This document shows, one piece after another, positions 43,723 to 52,954 of a stretch of DNA of 64,000 bases. How positions within the stretch are numbered: position 1 is the stretch's first letter; each line of letters opens with the position of its first letter. Origin of the DNA: JAUWKC01 sp035527845 (GTDB lineage Bacteria > Planctomycetota > Phycisphaerae > Sedimentisphaerales > Anaerobacaceae); contig DATKZT010000031.1 of NCBI GenBank assembly GCA_035527845.1, forward strand, positions 29,446-93,445, written 5' to 3'. The notes beneath the pieces were generated by a model. The model was not told the origin of the DNA, ran no database searches, and saw nothing but the letters and a program-made list of their open reading frames with translations. A program made the translations under genes and the position numbers.

Positions 43723-44982
43723 CTATCTCTTGCTTCGTATCAGCACATACGCCATTGCAACCACAGTAATTATGGCGATAATTACTGCAGCAGCCGCAAT
43801 AACTTTTCTATGAACACGTTGAGCCGTTTGAGCAACTTCAACTTGATCAGTCGTGTCTTCGGTATCCGTCAAACGGGGTTTTGATGCACCCTCGGAGCTT
43901 GTAGTGGGGGTGCCTTCGCTTTCAACATTGACTTTGTATTCATCTTTGAGTCTGGCTGTTTCTGAATCAATGCTGTCTACTACATATTCATCAATGTAAG
44001 GGACCAGAGCCCCGCCAAGGAACTCATAATTGGCCCCTATGTCCCTTCCCCATATAATCGTTCTTTCGGGCAGCTCAATCTTGAACGCCCCCAGGCCTTC
44101 GAAGTCGGGGTCAATCACAACATTACTCCGATTGATTGCAAATACATGAGTCCGAATCGAGATATCTTGTTCGCGCATAATATCCGTGTTTTTTGTGAAT
44201 TGCCCGCTGGTTATCACCCAGAGACCGCCAATTTTTTCAACTTTGTCGAAGACGAACTCCGCTCTCATAGCTTGCAGCCATTGTGTATTCGACATTGGTT
44301 TGTTCTCCCAGTGAAGACTGTCTCTAGTTTTGACCACTCGCCATTTCAGAACATTGTGGTCGTATTGCGGGCTGATCCATGCGCTGAGCCTTCCGTAGGC
44401 GGTGGCTGCTTCGAACACCTGACAGGAAACGTCCTTAACCTTCTCAGTTCCCTTGTAGGTGTATCCGCGCGGATTATTGATCATCAGTTGAATTATATTC
44501 TGCTCGTTATTCCCCTCCATCTTGGCGTCAAGAGCCATGCCGTAATTGCCGCCGTAGAACCACGTTTGCCGTTTGGCGGTTATATTGTCTTTGCGCATAT
44601 ACATGGCAGCAAACCAGTGTTTTCTTGTGTCATGGAAAAATTTGAGGTTCACAAATTTATTGGGCAAAGCCCATCTTCGCACCATGTTATAGCTTTCCGG
44701 GTATTCCTCACCAGCATTGTTGAAAGAACGTTCGTCACCGATAATTTCCAAACGACCACCATCACGCCGGACCAAGCCGCGGAATTCGGTATAGCCCATT
44801 TCGTCAGGCTTGGCGTCCGTTAGTCCGGTGATTCTCACATAGACTTGCTGGGATATCTTTTCGAGCTTGGATAGAGTCTGGCAAGAACTCGAAACGATGT
44901 CTGACGGGGTATTCTCACTCTCGGCAAACATATTAACCCCGCTCAATACCAACAGCGACGAAAGGAGAAGCTTGTCAACCAC
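43723..44982 (-). CDS. membrane-anchored periplasmic protein, LolA-like (cassette B)
   Basis: The 419-residue protein is a diverged relative of the gene at 40149: signal peptide (LLLSSLLVLSGVNMFAESEN), beta-rich part with Y-G-RLSAWISPQYDHNVLKW and IDPDFEGLGAFKIELPE, a linker rich in T, S and E, and a C-terminal helix (VIAAAAVIIAIITVVAMAYV) before RSKR. GTG start with AGGAAC upstream. The two proteins share domain order and motifs but only moderate overall likeness. Role unknown; its constant place between the peptide and the C39 gene suggests it holds or presents the peptide. Confidence 0.6.
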   Translation of the reverse strand: MVDKLLLSSLLVLSGVNMFAESENTPSDIVSSSCQTLSKLEKISQQVYVRITGLTDAKPDEMGYTEFRGLVRRDGGRLEIIGDERSFNNAGEEYPESYNMVRRWALPNKFVNLKFFHDTRKHWFAAMYMRKDNITAKRQTWFYGGNYGMALDAKMEGNNEQNIIQLMINNPRGYTYKGTEKVKDVSCQVFEAATAYGRLSAWISPQYDHNVLKWRVVKTRDSLHWENKPMSNTQWLQAMRAEFVFDKVEKIGGLWVITSGQFTKNTDIMREQDISIRTHVFAINRSNVVIDPDFEGLGAFKIELPERTIIWGRDIGANYEFLGGALVPYIDEYVVDSIDSETARLKDEYKVNVESEGTPTTSSEGASKPRLTDTEDTTDQVEVAQTAQRVHRKVIAAAAVIIAIITVVAMAYVLIRSKR

Positions 44983-45000
44983 AATGTTCCTGTCAGTATC

Positions 45001-45285
45001 TTAGTTGCACGTCTGGCTGCGCGTGCCGTCCCAATCGCAACTGCTATTCCAACAAGGCCTGTTTGTCATATCCGTGCATTCTCTACTATTAGGCCTTTGG
45101 AGTAGGCAAGCCTGGTACTCACAATTGTCTTCGCTTGTGTTTGGACACTGCCTATCTCCCCAAGTTCCGCAACAGTCACCATCCCTAAGTCGGCCGCCAC
45201 TCTGATGACCGTAAATAGGGTTCGGGAGCAAAGCCGATAAAGATACGACCAAAGCAATTGCTGAAAGCAGTAAATACCTTTTCAT
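45001..45285 (-). CDS. Cys-rich secreted peptide (cassette B)
   Basis: The 94-residue product starts MKRYLLLSAIALVVSLSALL (signal peptide to about residue 26, Y-G), followed by HQSGGRLRDGDCC and further cysteines (CEYQACLLQRPNSREC, CWNSSC, TCN); nine cysteines in all. AAAGGAC lies 6 bases before the ATG. The frame is open for 70 more codons upstream, but those have no signal sequence. A GG pair lies before the first cysteines, as C39 peptidases often cut after Gly-Gly; this may be chance. It pairs with the peptide at 41555. Confidence 0.68.
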   Translation of the reverse strand: MKRYLLLSAIALVVSLSALLPNPIYGHQSGGRLRDGDCCGTWGDRQCPNTSEDNCEYQACLLQRPNSRECTDMTNRPCWNSSCDWDGTRSQTCN

Positions 45286-45587
45286 TTCAGGTCCTTTCGG
45301 ATTATCAGTGCAGATGCCTGTCATATGGGTCTTATACGCTATGACCACAACCGTTGGATTCGCCACGCCAATCCCAATCAGTTCCTCCTGCATGTCTACT
45401 ATACCGTTTACAGTTTGCTCTTTACCTGTGAACTCAATTGCTTTCATGCTGAACATGATTCGTTGGTCTGTCGGGTCAAAATGATTTGAAAGCAATAGAA
45501 TTTTGAGAGTCAGGTAAACACCCGTCGAGTAAATAGCTTGTGCTTCTCACCTCCCTTGTTCGGTAAATAAGCGTCGTCTGTCTTTCG

Positions 45588-45881
45588 TGCGCGGTAAGCG
45601 CACCCGATCTATACCTTCTAAATCATCCTCTATCCGGTACGTACTTCCGCGTCTTATCATCGGGCCTGGTCCCTGTTGCGTAAGGCCGCTGTAAGCCTCG
45701 GTCCCTTTGATAAGCGCACACAACACTACCGACTTTAAGAAGAACTCCCGCCGGCACCCAAAAAGACACAGCCATGAGGTGCAGCACGGCCTGAAGTCTT
45801 CCTGTCGTTAATCTGCACATGATTGTGAAGTGCTCCCCTATTCTTGTCAAGCAGGAAATCAGGAATTTTCGTTTTTTTTTA
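45588..45881 (-). promoter_or_regulatory. conserved promoter and leader, copy 2 (cassette B)
   Basis: Minus strand: A-tract (45880-45871), TTGACA (45850-45845), a 17-base spacer and CACAAT (45827-45822), then GACAGGAAGACTTCAGG, GAGTTCTTCTTAAAGTCGG, TGATAAGACGCGGAAGTA and the hairpin GTGCGC-TTACC-GCGCAC near 45588-45604. The order and most bases match copy 1. The cassette B peptide starts about 300 bases further on. Confidence 0.65.
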
Positions 45882-45989
45882 AGACTGCAGCACAGACAAT
45901 AGCCGATTGGCAGAAAGCTCTGAAAGTCTTTATTATCAAGCACTTAAGGCAGGAGCGGGCGAGCGGGGCCCTCCCATCTTGACAGTCCG

Positions 45990-46055
45990 TGGGGCGTAGA
46001 TTTTGCGGATTTTGCCCTGTTCGACGCCTGCTGCATCGAGGTTGCCGCAGAATGA
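45990..46055 (+). pseudogene. dockerin-type gene 3'-end remnant, copy 2
   Basis: Plus-strand codons V-D-F-A-D-F-A-L-F-D-A-C-C-I-E-V-A-A-E and a TGA stop at 46053-46055. The end is almost the same as the C-terminus of the GH31 protein at 46310 (C-C-I-E-V-I-A-E). No gene body is present upstream; it forms part of a long direct repeat with 42031-42495. The stretch 46056-46309 contains no gene. Confidence 0.6.
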
Positions 46056-46309
46056 GCTACCACGCGGTGTAAGTATGTCAGGGGCCGTAAGCTCTGTGCA
46101 GATGAACGCGATTGGGGCGAATTCGCTGGACTGGGACAAAGACTTTAAGCTGATGACGCCACTGCACAGTGAGCGTATCAGGCTAAATCCAGGATTTCCC
46201 ACTTATAATTGGTGACAAACAGACAGGATTTTGGTATTATATCCATTATAGAGGCTGTTCAAGGCGGGTTTCGTTGTTGTAAGCTCGAGAACCGAATGTG
46301 AGGTGGATC

Positions 46310-49300
46310 ATGCCAGGAAAGAAGTTGGCACTTGTAGCAATGGCGCTTTTGGCTTTGGCAGTTTGTGAATCGCGGGCTGCACCAATCATCGTTAGTGTAA
46401 CGGACGACGCCGATTATGTGTATATCGCCACAAGCGAGCTAAAGGTACACGTCAAGAAAAGTCCGTGGCAGATGTTTATTTATGACAGCAATTCGAGTCT
46501 TATTACCAACGAATCAGGAAGTCAGGCCCTGCAGTACGGCTCGTACCATGTTGCCGATATAGCAAGCTGGGAAGTTTTGGGACAGACGACGATTGTTAAG
46601 CGCGAGCCCCCGCTTTATCATTTTGAAGACGAGGCACAGATTGCCGGCGAGACCGTCAAATTCACGTGCAGCACAAGCGGGGCTGAGACGATGAGCGTAT
46701 ATGTGACTTTCAGGTCGCCGTGGGTGTTCAGCACATGGATGACCGTGCCGGGCACGCCCTACGATACGAAAGAAAGTTTCGACTCTTCGACGGATGAGCA
46801 TTTCTTCGGTCTCGGCGAGAATTGGAGCTGCCGGTCGCTGGACCTGAAAGGGCTGTCGGTGACGATGAACAACGGCAGCGGCACCCCGGACCAGGGCGGC
46901 TGGGTGCCTTTCTACGTGAGCACCCGCGGATACGGAATACTCATCGACAATTACCTCAAGGTCAATTTCAACTTTACCGCGTCCGATTCGGTTGTCATCT
47001 CGGCTCCGAGGATAAGCGGCAGCACGGATGATGCGGGTTATTTTTACGGCTCCTCGCTTTTGTGGTATTTCTATTACGGCCCGGACCTTCTGGATGTGAT
47101 AGACAGATATACCGAGCACGTCTCGAGGCCGGCGCTGCCGCCGCCGTGGGCGCTGTTCGCGACCTGGCAATGGCGTGATACGGCCGACGAGGCGACGGTT
47201 TATGCCGACGCTTACAGTATGCGAGATGCCGATATCCCGTGTGGTCTGATATGGGTGGACCGGCCGTGGGCACAGGGACCGGACAACATGCCGCCGCCTT
47301 TTGAGTGGCAGGTCGGTCGCTACGACAATGGTTCGCAGATGTGTTCCGACATTCAGGCCCTCGGCTATCAGGTGGGCGTCTGGGTATGCGAAAACCTTTA
47401 TGCCGGTGAGTACGATTGCAGCCGGATAATGGATGAGCCGGTTGTACAGGCCCTCAAGAACGACGCAAATTCTTTTATCGCCCGCGATAATATAAAGATG
47501 TACAAGATCGACAGGGGCAACCTGCAATGTCACGCGCCGTATTTTACGACCCAGGCCTTTTTTGAAACCTGGAACGAGGTCTTCGATGGCGATTTTGTCA
47601 CCCTTCCCAGAACCGTCGCATTTCGCGCCCAGAAGTATGTCTGCGGCAAATGGCCTGGTGACTGTGACAACACGTATGATTATCCTGGCGGATTAAAGGC
47701 GAATCTGTCGGCCTTTCAGAATCTCGGCATCGCCGGCTTTGCGTTCTGGGGTTCGGACACCGGCGGTTTCCCCGACCCGCCGGGCAATAATGTCACCATA
47801 CGGTGGGCCCAGTTCTCATGTTTCTGCCCCATATTCGAGACGGCGGGAACGCCGTACGCGTATTCGGAGCTTTATAGAAATATTTACCGCAAATACGCCG
47901 AGTTATACACGCGACTGTTTCCCTATCGATGGACCTATGCCCGCATTGCTCACGAGAAAGGCCATCCCATAGGCAGGGCCCTGGCTCTCGAATACCCTGA
48001 TGACCCGAACACCTACGTTCAGGATTACGAGTTTTTGTATGGGGACTGGATGCTGGTTGCGCCAGTGGTGGATGCGGGCACATCCCGCGATGTGTACCTG
48101 CCGCAAGGCCGATGGATAGACTTCTGGAACGGCGCCGAGTACACCGGCCCCCTGACCATCGCCTCGTACCCGGCTCCGGAAGATACAATACCCTTATTCG
48201 TAAAAGCCGGGGCCATTATCCCCATGATTGGCGCACAGCAGACCTGGCACAATTGCACGGTCGACCCGATGACGCTGGTGATATACCCTTGGGGGACGTC
48301 AAGTTTCCACGTTTATGGCGACGCCATCGTCTATGGAGGTCGCACTGAGCCCTATACGAATCTAAAAGATAATACTTATAAATGTAGAGTAGATGCCAAC
48401 ACCATAGAGATCACGATTGGCGACTCGGACTTGGCTTATGAGCTGCACGTTGTCTATGATATGGCGCCATCGTCGGTGACTGTCGATTCGATGCCGCTGC
48501 CCAAATTTGATTATAAAGCGGATTATGATGCGGCAGCTCAAGGCTGGTACTACGGGGGCGGATGTTTCCCCGGCGGCAGTGTCAGGACTATTAACATCAA
48601 GATAGCAAAGAGTGCGACAGCCCACGTGATTCGGTTCAGCGGGGCGCCCGACAGGCCGGTAGAAAACCTGACAAAAGGAAAAAGATATGGCTATATCCAG
48701 CAGGCGATTGACGATGCCGCGGACGACGATGAGATAGTAGTGGAGGCGAGAGCTTACCAACATCGCGAAAACATCAGCTTCAGCGGGAAGAACCTGACGG
48801 TCAGGTCAACGAACCCCGAGGACCCGGACGTGGTGGCAGCCACTATTATCAACGCCAGCCGGCAAGGGCCCGCGGTAAGCTTTACCCGCGGCGAAGGTGC
48901 AGGCTGCCTTCTGGCCGGTTTCACCGTCACCGACGGAAACTGCGGCATCGACTGCAACGGCAGCGCCCCGTCGATAAGGAATTGCGTTGTTACCGGCAAC
49001 AAGAGCGTGGGTGTTCGCGGCCGCAACAGCGACCCTAAGATTACGGGTTGTCGCATTGCCGGCAACGGCGGCGCGGGTTTTGATATGTGGAGCGATGGAG
49101 GAGGATGGAATGAGGCGACTATCCGCAACACTGTGGTTGCGGGCAATGGCGCCCAGGGCCTCCGCTTCGAGGATAGTTACGGCAACATCGCCAACTGCCT
49201 GATTGCCGGCAACAAGACCGATGGCATCGAGTGTGCCTGGAGCAAGGGAGTAATTATCACCAACTCAACAATTGTTGCCAACGGCGAACATGGTATCGAT

Positions 49301-50239
49301 GCCAACGAGAGCAGACTGAAGGTTATCAACAGTGTGGTTTGGGACAATTGGTGTGATGAAATCCATCAGCGCCACGGCCTGATCCCGGTCAATTACAGTG
49401 ATATTCAAGGCGGATGGGCCGGCTCTGGCAACATTGATGCCGACCCCTGTTTCTTTGAGCTGGGACGCTGGGTTGATGTTAACGACCCCGGTGTGCATCT
49501 GGAGCCGAATGACGCGAACGCGGTGTTCGTGGGCGGTGATTATCGTCTGCGCGGTGGTTCGCCATGTATCGACCACGGCGATAACACGAAGCTGCCTTTG
49601 GACAGCTACGATATGGACGGCGACGGCAATACGGCCGAGCCGATTCCCTGGGACATTGCCGGCAATCCGCGCATCGCCGACGGTAACAACGACGGCATCG
49701 CGGCGGTGGATATGGGCGCTTACGAGTACTTTTTGCCGCCGATAGAGGTGTGGATGAAGTTTACACCGCAGGCTCTGAATCCGGGCAGCCAGGGCAACTG
49801 GGTCAAGGCGCATTTCGTTCTGCCGGAAGGTTTCGGCGTTGAGGATGTTGACAGCAATAGCCCGGCGGAGATTGTTGAGCCGTTCGAGCCGGACATCGAA
49901 TCGGCGTATATGAATGTCTTTGTCAACGATGCCGGCCTTGTCGAGATTGAGGCGGCGTTTGATAGAGAGCTGTTCTGTCAGGCCGGCATCGAAGGCGACA
50001 GCATTGAGCTAACAGTCACTGGTTCACTTACCAGCGGGCAAAAGTTCTACGGCACAGAGACAATTAAGATAACCAGGGACACTTTCAAGTACCTGGCCTC
50101 CCTGGCGTCGGCGTGGCTGGAGGCGGCGTGCGCAAAACCGGACTGGTGCGGCGGAGTGGACCTGGACCAGGACGGTTCGGCAAGTTTTGTGGATTTTGCC
50201 CTCTTCGACGGCTGCTGCATCGAGGTTATTGCCGAGTGA
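46310..50239 (+). CDS. secreted GH31 glycosidase with beta-helix and dockerin-like end
   Basis: The 1309-residue protein starts at ATG 46310 (GAGGTG upstream; signal peptide KKLALVAMALLALAVCESRA). The GH31 part (about 25-770) shows HFFGLGENWSCRSLDLKG (about 163), the nucleophile region MYKIDRGNLQCH (about 400), the acid/base region KWPGDCDNTYDYPGG (about 448) and FAFWGSDTGGF (about 478). A right-handed beta-helix follows (about 795-1010; repeated N-x-I-x-G-N turns such as NTVVAGNGAQGLRF), then a beta-sandwich and a dockerin-like C-terminus DLDQDGSASFVDFALFDGC. The enzyme is probably an alpha-glycosidase acting outside the cell on a polysaccharide; the helix may bind it. It is not a close copy of the first GH31. 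Confidence 0.85.
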   Translation: MPGKKLALVAMALLALAVCESRAAPIIVSVTDDADYVYIATSELKVHVKKSPWQMFIYDSNSSLITNESGSQALQYGSYHVADIASWEVLGQTTIVKREPPLYHFEDEAQIAGETVKFTCSTSGAETMSVYVTFRSPWVFSTWMTVPGTPYDTKESFDSSTDEHFFGLGENWSCRSLDLKGLSVTMNNGSGTPDQGGWVPFYVSTRGYGILIDNYLKVNFNFTASDSVVISAPRISGSTDDAGYFYGSSLLWYFYYGPDLLDVIDRYTEHVSRPALPPPWALFATWQWRDTADEATVYADAYSMRDADIPCGLIWVDRPWAQGPDNMPPPFEWQVGRYDNGSQMCSDIQALGYQVGVWVCENLYAGEYDCSRIMDEPVVQALKNDANSFIARDNIKMYKIDRGNLQCHAPYFTTQAFFETWNEVFDGDFVTLPRTVAFRAQKYVCGKWPGDCDNTYDYPGGLKANLSAFQNLGIAGFAFWGSDTGGFPDPPGNNVTIRWAQFSCFCPIFETAGTPYAYSELYRNIYRKYAELYTRLFPYRWTYARIAHEKGHPIGRALALEYPDDPNTYVQDYEFLYGDWMLVAPVVDAGTSRDVYLPQGRWIDFWNGAEYTGPLTIASYPAPEDTIPLFVKAGAIIPMIGAQQTWHNCTVDPMTLVIYPWGTSSFHVYGDAIVYGGRTEPYTNLKDNTYKCRVDANTIEITIGDSDLAYELHVVYDMAPSSVTVDSMPLPKFDYKADYDAAAQGWYYGGGCFPGGSVRTINIKIAKSATAHVIRFSGAPDRPVENLTKGKRYGYIQQAIDDAADDDEIVVEARAYQHRENISFSGKNLTVRSTNPEDPDVVAATIINASRQGPAVSFTRGEGAGCLLAGFTVTDGNCGIDCNGSAPSIRNCVVTGNKSVGVRGRNSDPKITGCRIAGNGGAGFDMWSDGGGWNEATIRNTVVAGNGAQGLRFEDSYGNIANCLIAGNKTDGIECAWSKGVIITNSTIVANGEHGIDANESRLKVINSVVWDNWCDEIHQRHGLIPVNYSDIQGGWAGSGNIDADPCFFELGRWVDVNDPGVHLEPNDANAVFVGGDYRLRGGSPCIDHGDNTKLPLDSYDMDGDGNTAEPIPWDIAGNPRIADGNNDGIAAVDMGAYEYFLPPIEVWMKFTPQALNPGSQGNWVKAHFVLPEGFGVEDVDSNSPAEIVEPFEPDIESAYMNVFVNDAGLVEIEAAFDRELFCQAGIEGDSIELTVTGSLTSGQKFYGTETIKITRDTFKYLASLASAWLEAACAKPDWCGGVDLDQDGSASFVDFALFDGCCIEVIAE

Positions 50240-50331
50240 GCGCTTGCTGAGGTATCACAACATTGTGCCCCATAAATGCCCGCTGTTGCTTCTACATCTC
50301 AAAAAAAATAAGTAGTAGCAAGTGGGCAGCC

Positions 50332-51762
50332 TCAGGGTTTTTGCAGGCTGGCCTTGAGTTGGTTGATTGCACTCTGGGCCGCGTGACGCACGGGGTAGTA
50401 CTGGTCTGCATCCGGCGGCCGGATGCTGGGATAGTACTGTCTGACTACCGTATCCGTTTCGGCGATCGTCTGCAGTAAGGCAATATCCTGCTCCGTTCCT
50501 ATCCTCGCGATGCTTCCTGCCGCCCAAAGGCGCATCATGCCCTTCTCGGGGTCGCTGAGAATTGCGCGCACGTCGCTTAGCACGGACGCGTCGCCCAGCA
50601 TCCCCGCGGCAATAGTGAGTGCGTCGCGTTGCACTCCCGATACTGTCGGGCGGCGATAGCGCATTACACCAGGGGCCCCGGCCATTTCCGACAGCGCCCG
50701 AATGTATGTATTAACCTCCATCTCGGCATAGGTGAAGTACGTGTTCTGGTATGTATCATCAGCCTTGGGGAAGGTGTGCGCCCTGCCGATAGCGCTAATA
50801 AGTGCGTCAACCTTCGCCTGAACAAAAGCTGTTGACGGGTCCTTGCTCATGACCTTCGCTGCGTTCCCGCGAACGGTGTGATTATCAGAGGCGAGCAATT
50901 TAGCGACCCGCTCCAGAAGGGCAGCATCGAGACTCTGGCCTGCTATTGCGCGCAGGCCCGCGTTATGCACGTGGTCCTCGTCGGACTCCAGCAGTCTTGC
51001 GGCTTCCGACTTATTGTCAAGCGTGGCGATGAAAGCGCTCGCGGCCCATTCTTTCATGCTTGGCATAAACTCCTGGTCTTTTGCAAGTGCGATCTCGAGC
51101 AGGGCCTTTTGCGCCGCCGGTGTCCCGATGGCCTGAAGGACTTTGACGGCGCGGTGTCGAAAGCCGGAATCTTGCCCCTGTCGGTTGAACCTCGCCATGA
51201 GGGTTGGGATTACCGTATCTCCCATCGCTACGAGTCGGGCTATGGCCTCTTCAGCGTTCTTCTTGGCTTCAGCATCCATCCTGTGGGGCGACAGCAGTAA
51301 TACGTCAAGAAGCTTCTCCAGCTCGACAAGCCCCTCGACGCTTGTGACGCCGGCTTGGTCCAGAGAGGCCGCCAGCCGGCTGCGCTGCACTTCCATCGCA
51401 TCGGCAATCCTCGCCTGCTGCTCGTCGTGGGCGGCCTTCTCCTCGGCATCAAGCTCCGCGTCAATTGCCGCAAAATCCATAACCCGGAACTCAACGGCCT
51501 CGGACGCAGGCACATCCCGCTCCTGCGCGAGCGCGCGCGTGTTTTCCGCAACTGTGGCCTCTACAGGAGATATGCGGGTGTTTACGTCCACAGGCTGGAT
51601 TTCTTGCCGGCCTTGCGTTTGCGCTTGACCGATTCCCAGGGCCGGCCCCGCCGTTGGCGTCTGTTGTTGGTTGTCCGTCGCGCCTACTGCCACCACGTAA
51701 GCGCCGCCGGCGATGCACACCACACCGAAAACGAGCGGAATGATCCAATTATAACGACTCAT
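50332..51762 (-). CDS. membrane-anchored HEAT-repeat protein
   Basis: The 476-residue protein has one N-terminal anchor helix (YNWIIPLVFGVVCIAGGAYV), a linker, a charged helical stretch (about 95-150) and a long HEAT/armadillo-type repeat part (about 155-460) with helix pairs such as GHRAVKVLQAIGTPAAQKAL-like units and LIASDNHTVRGNAAKVM-like units. Such domains mediate protein-protein contacts. ATG 51762 has AAAGGA 6 bases upstream and overlaps the stop of the upstream gene by four bases (ATGA), so both proteins are made together. The partner is unknown; a role in surface or secretion scaffolding is possible. Confidence 0.62.
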   Translation of the reverse strand: MSRYNWIIPLVFGVVCIAGGAYVVAVGATDNQQQTPTAGPALGIGQAQTQGRQEIQPVDVNTRISPVEATVAENTRALAQERDVPASEAVEFRVMDFAAIDAELDAEEKAAHDEQQARIADAMEVQRSRLAASLDQAGVTSVEGLVELEKLLDVLLLSPHRMDAEAKKNAEEAIARLVAMGDTVIPTLMARFNRQGQDSGFRHRAVKVLQAIGTPAAQKALLEIALAKDQEFMPSMKEWAASAFIATLDNKSEAARLLESDEDHVHNAGLRAIAGQSLDAALLERVAKLLASDNHTVRGNAAKVMSKDPSTAFVQAKVDALISAIGRAHTFPKADDTYQNTYFTYAEMEVNTYIRALSEMAGAPGVMRYRRPTVSGVQRDALTIAAGMLGDASVLSDVRAILSDPEKGMMRLWAAGSIARIGTEQDIALLQTIAETDTVVRQYYPSIRPPDADQYYPVRHAAQSAINQLKASLQKP

Positions 51763-52913
51763 CGCTTGTCCTTTCGCATTCGAACCGAACTGGAAACACC
51801 CTCCTTTCCGGCTCTTTGCCAATTAAGATAACGAACATACTGAAACACTGCTAACAGAGCGAATGCACTCCCTGCGATCAACAGGGAAATCCCGAGCCAG
51901 ACCTTGTCCTTCCTCGGGCCCGCCTGAGATGCAATTGGGATTTGCGCACCGGGGGGCGGCGCGCTGCTGCGCCCGGTTCTGCCAACAGGGGCGTTGTTGT
52001 CCGTTCCTCCGAGTGGCGCACGCGTCTCAACGGCCTGATCGTCAGCTGCGTGGGTGCCGGTGCGATTCGGCTCGCCGCGCGACCAGGTAGGCTCGAACAA
52101 TTGGCCTTCGAAGACTGAGTCAGGACGGACAGCGTCCTCCGTTGCAGCCGCCGGGTCGAATCCCATTTTACGCTGGAGATACATGGCGCGCTCCAGGTCG
52201 CGTTGGTTCTCAATCTCATCAGCGAACTGTGGGTATCTCGCGAGCAGCCTGTCGTAACGCCGCGTCGCGTATGCGGGCTTGTCCATCATGAACTGGCACT
52301 TAGCTATCTGCTGCTGGGCGCTTAGATACAACCGCTCCGCTTGATTGTAGCGCTCGGCATCAACCACGTTGACGTCGGTAGGCCTTGGTATCTTCTTGAG
52401 CCACTTTGCGGCTTCTTCGGGGTCCTTCATGCTCTGGAGATACAGCACGCCCAGCTCGAAATGGGCTTTGGCTTCGTAAGTGGTGCCGGAGTATTGCCGG
52501 ACCACATCTGTGGCCTGCTCAATTGCGCTGTCAACATCGCCGCGATACTTGAAGAAGCCGCTGAGCCGAGCCCGGGCATAGGCGGCAATCTCAGTGCCCG
52601 AGTATTTGTCTATTACGTCCCTGTAGGCCGCGACAACCCTGTCGGCATCGTTCGTTACCTGGGCCACGTGCGAGCTTGGCAGGTGACTTTGTAAGCCGCC
52701 CGATGCGCCGGACCGATACCGCGACTCGAAATCGGCGCGCATCAGGTCCGCCCGGTCAATCGCCTGCTGTGCTTCTTGCAGGTCTTTGCCATACAACTGA
52801 CGCAAGCTGACGGGCTTGATTGGCTGCTGGTCCTCTGCGAACGTCAAGACCGGCGGTTGGACAGCTAAGACCGTCGCCATAAACAGCAACCGGATTGGCA
52901 AAACCCTTCTCAT
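51759..52913 (-). CDS. membrane protein with TPR-like repeats
   Basis: The 384-residue protein has a signal peptide (PIRLLFMATVLAVQPPVLTF), a helical part with TPR-like pairs (about 85-250: YRDVIDKYSGTEIAAYARAR, ATDVVRQYSGTTYEAKAHFE), a disordered linker (about 270-335) and a C-terminal membrane helix before a basic tail. The repeat part lies in the periplasm. AAGGCGG lies before the ATG. The gene is led by copy 3 of the conserved leader and overlaps the HEAT-repeat gene. It may belong to one regulon with the two Cys-rich peptide cassettes; the biochemical role is not known. Confidence 0.6.
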   Translation of the reverse strand: MRRVLPIRLLFMATVLAVQPPVLTFAEDQQPIKPVSLRQLYGKDLQEAQQAIDRADLMRADFESRYRSGASGGLQSHLPSSHVAQVTNDADRVVAAYRDVIDKYSGTEIAAYARARLSGFFKYRGDVDSAIEQATDVVRQYSGTTYEAKAHFELGVLYLQSMKDPEEAAKWLKKIPRPTDVNVVDAERYNQAERLYLSAQQQIAKCQFMMDKPAYATRRYDRLLARYPQFADEIENQRDLERAMYLQRKMGFDPAAATEDAVRPDSVFEGQLFEPTWSRGEPNRTGTHAADDQAVETRAPLGGTDNNAPVGRTGRSSAPPPGAQIPIASQAGPRKDKVWLGISLLIAGSAFALLAVFQYVRYLNWQRAGKEGVSSSVRMRKDKR

Positions 52914-52954
52914 AGTGGTCCGCCTTGTATATCTTCAAGTTGATCGGCTGTTCG

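Noticed and set aside
45001..45495. Longer frame of the cassette B peptide
   Set aside because: The upstream 70 codons give no signal peptide, while the ATG at 45285 has a good ribosome binding site and a clean signal sequence.
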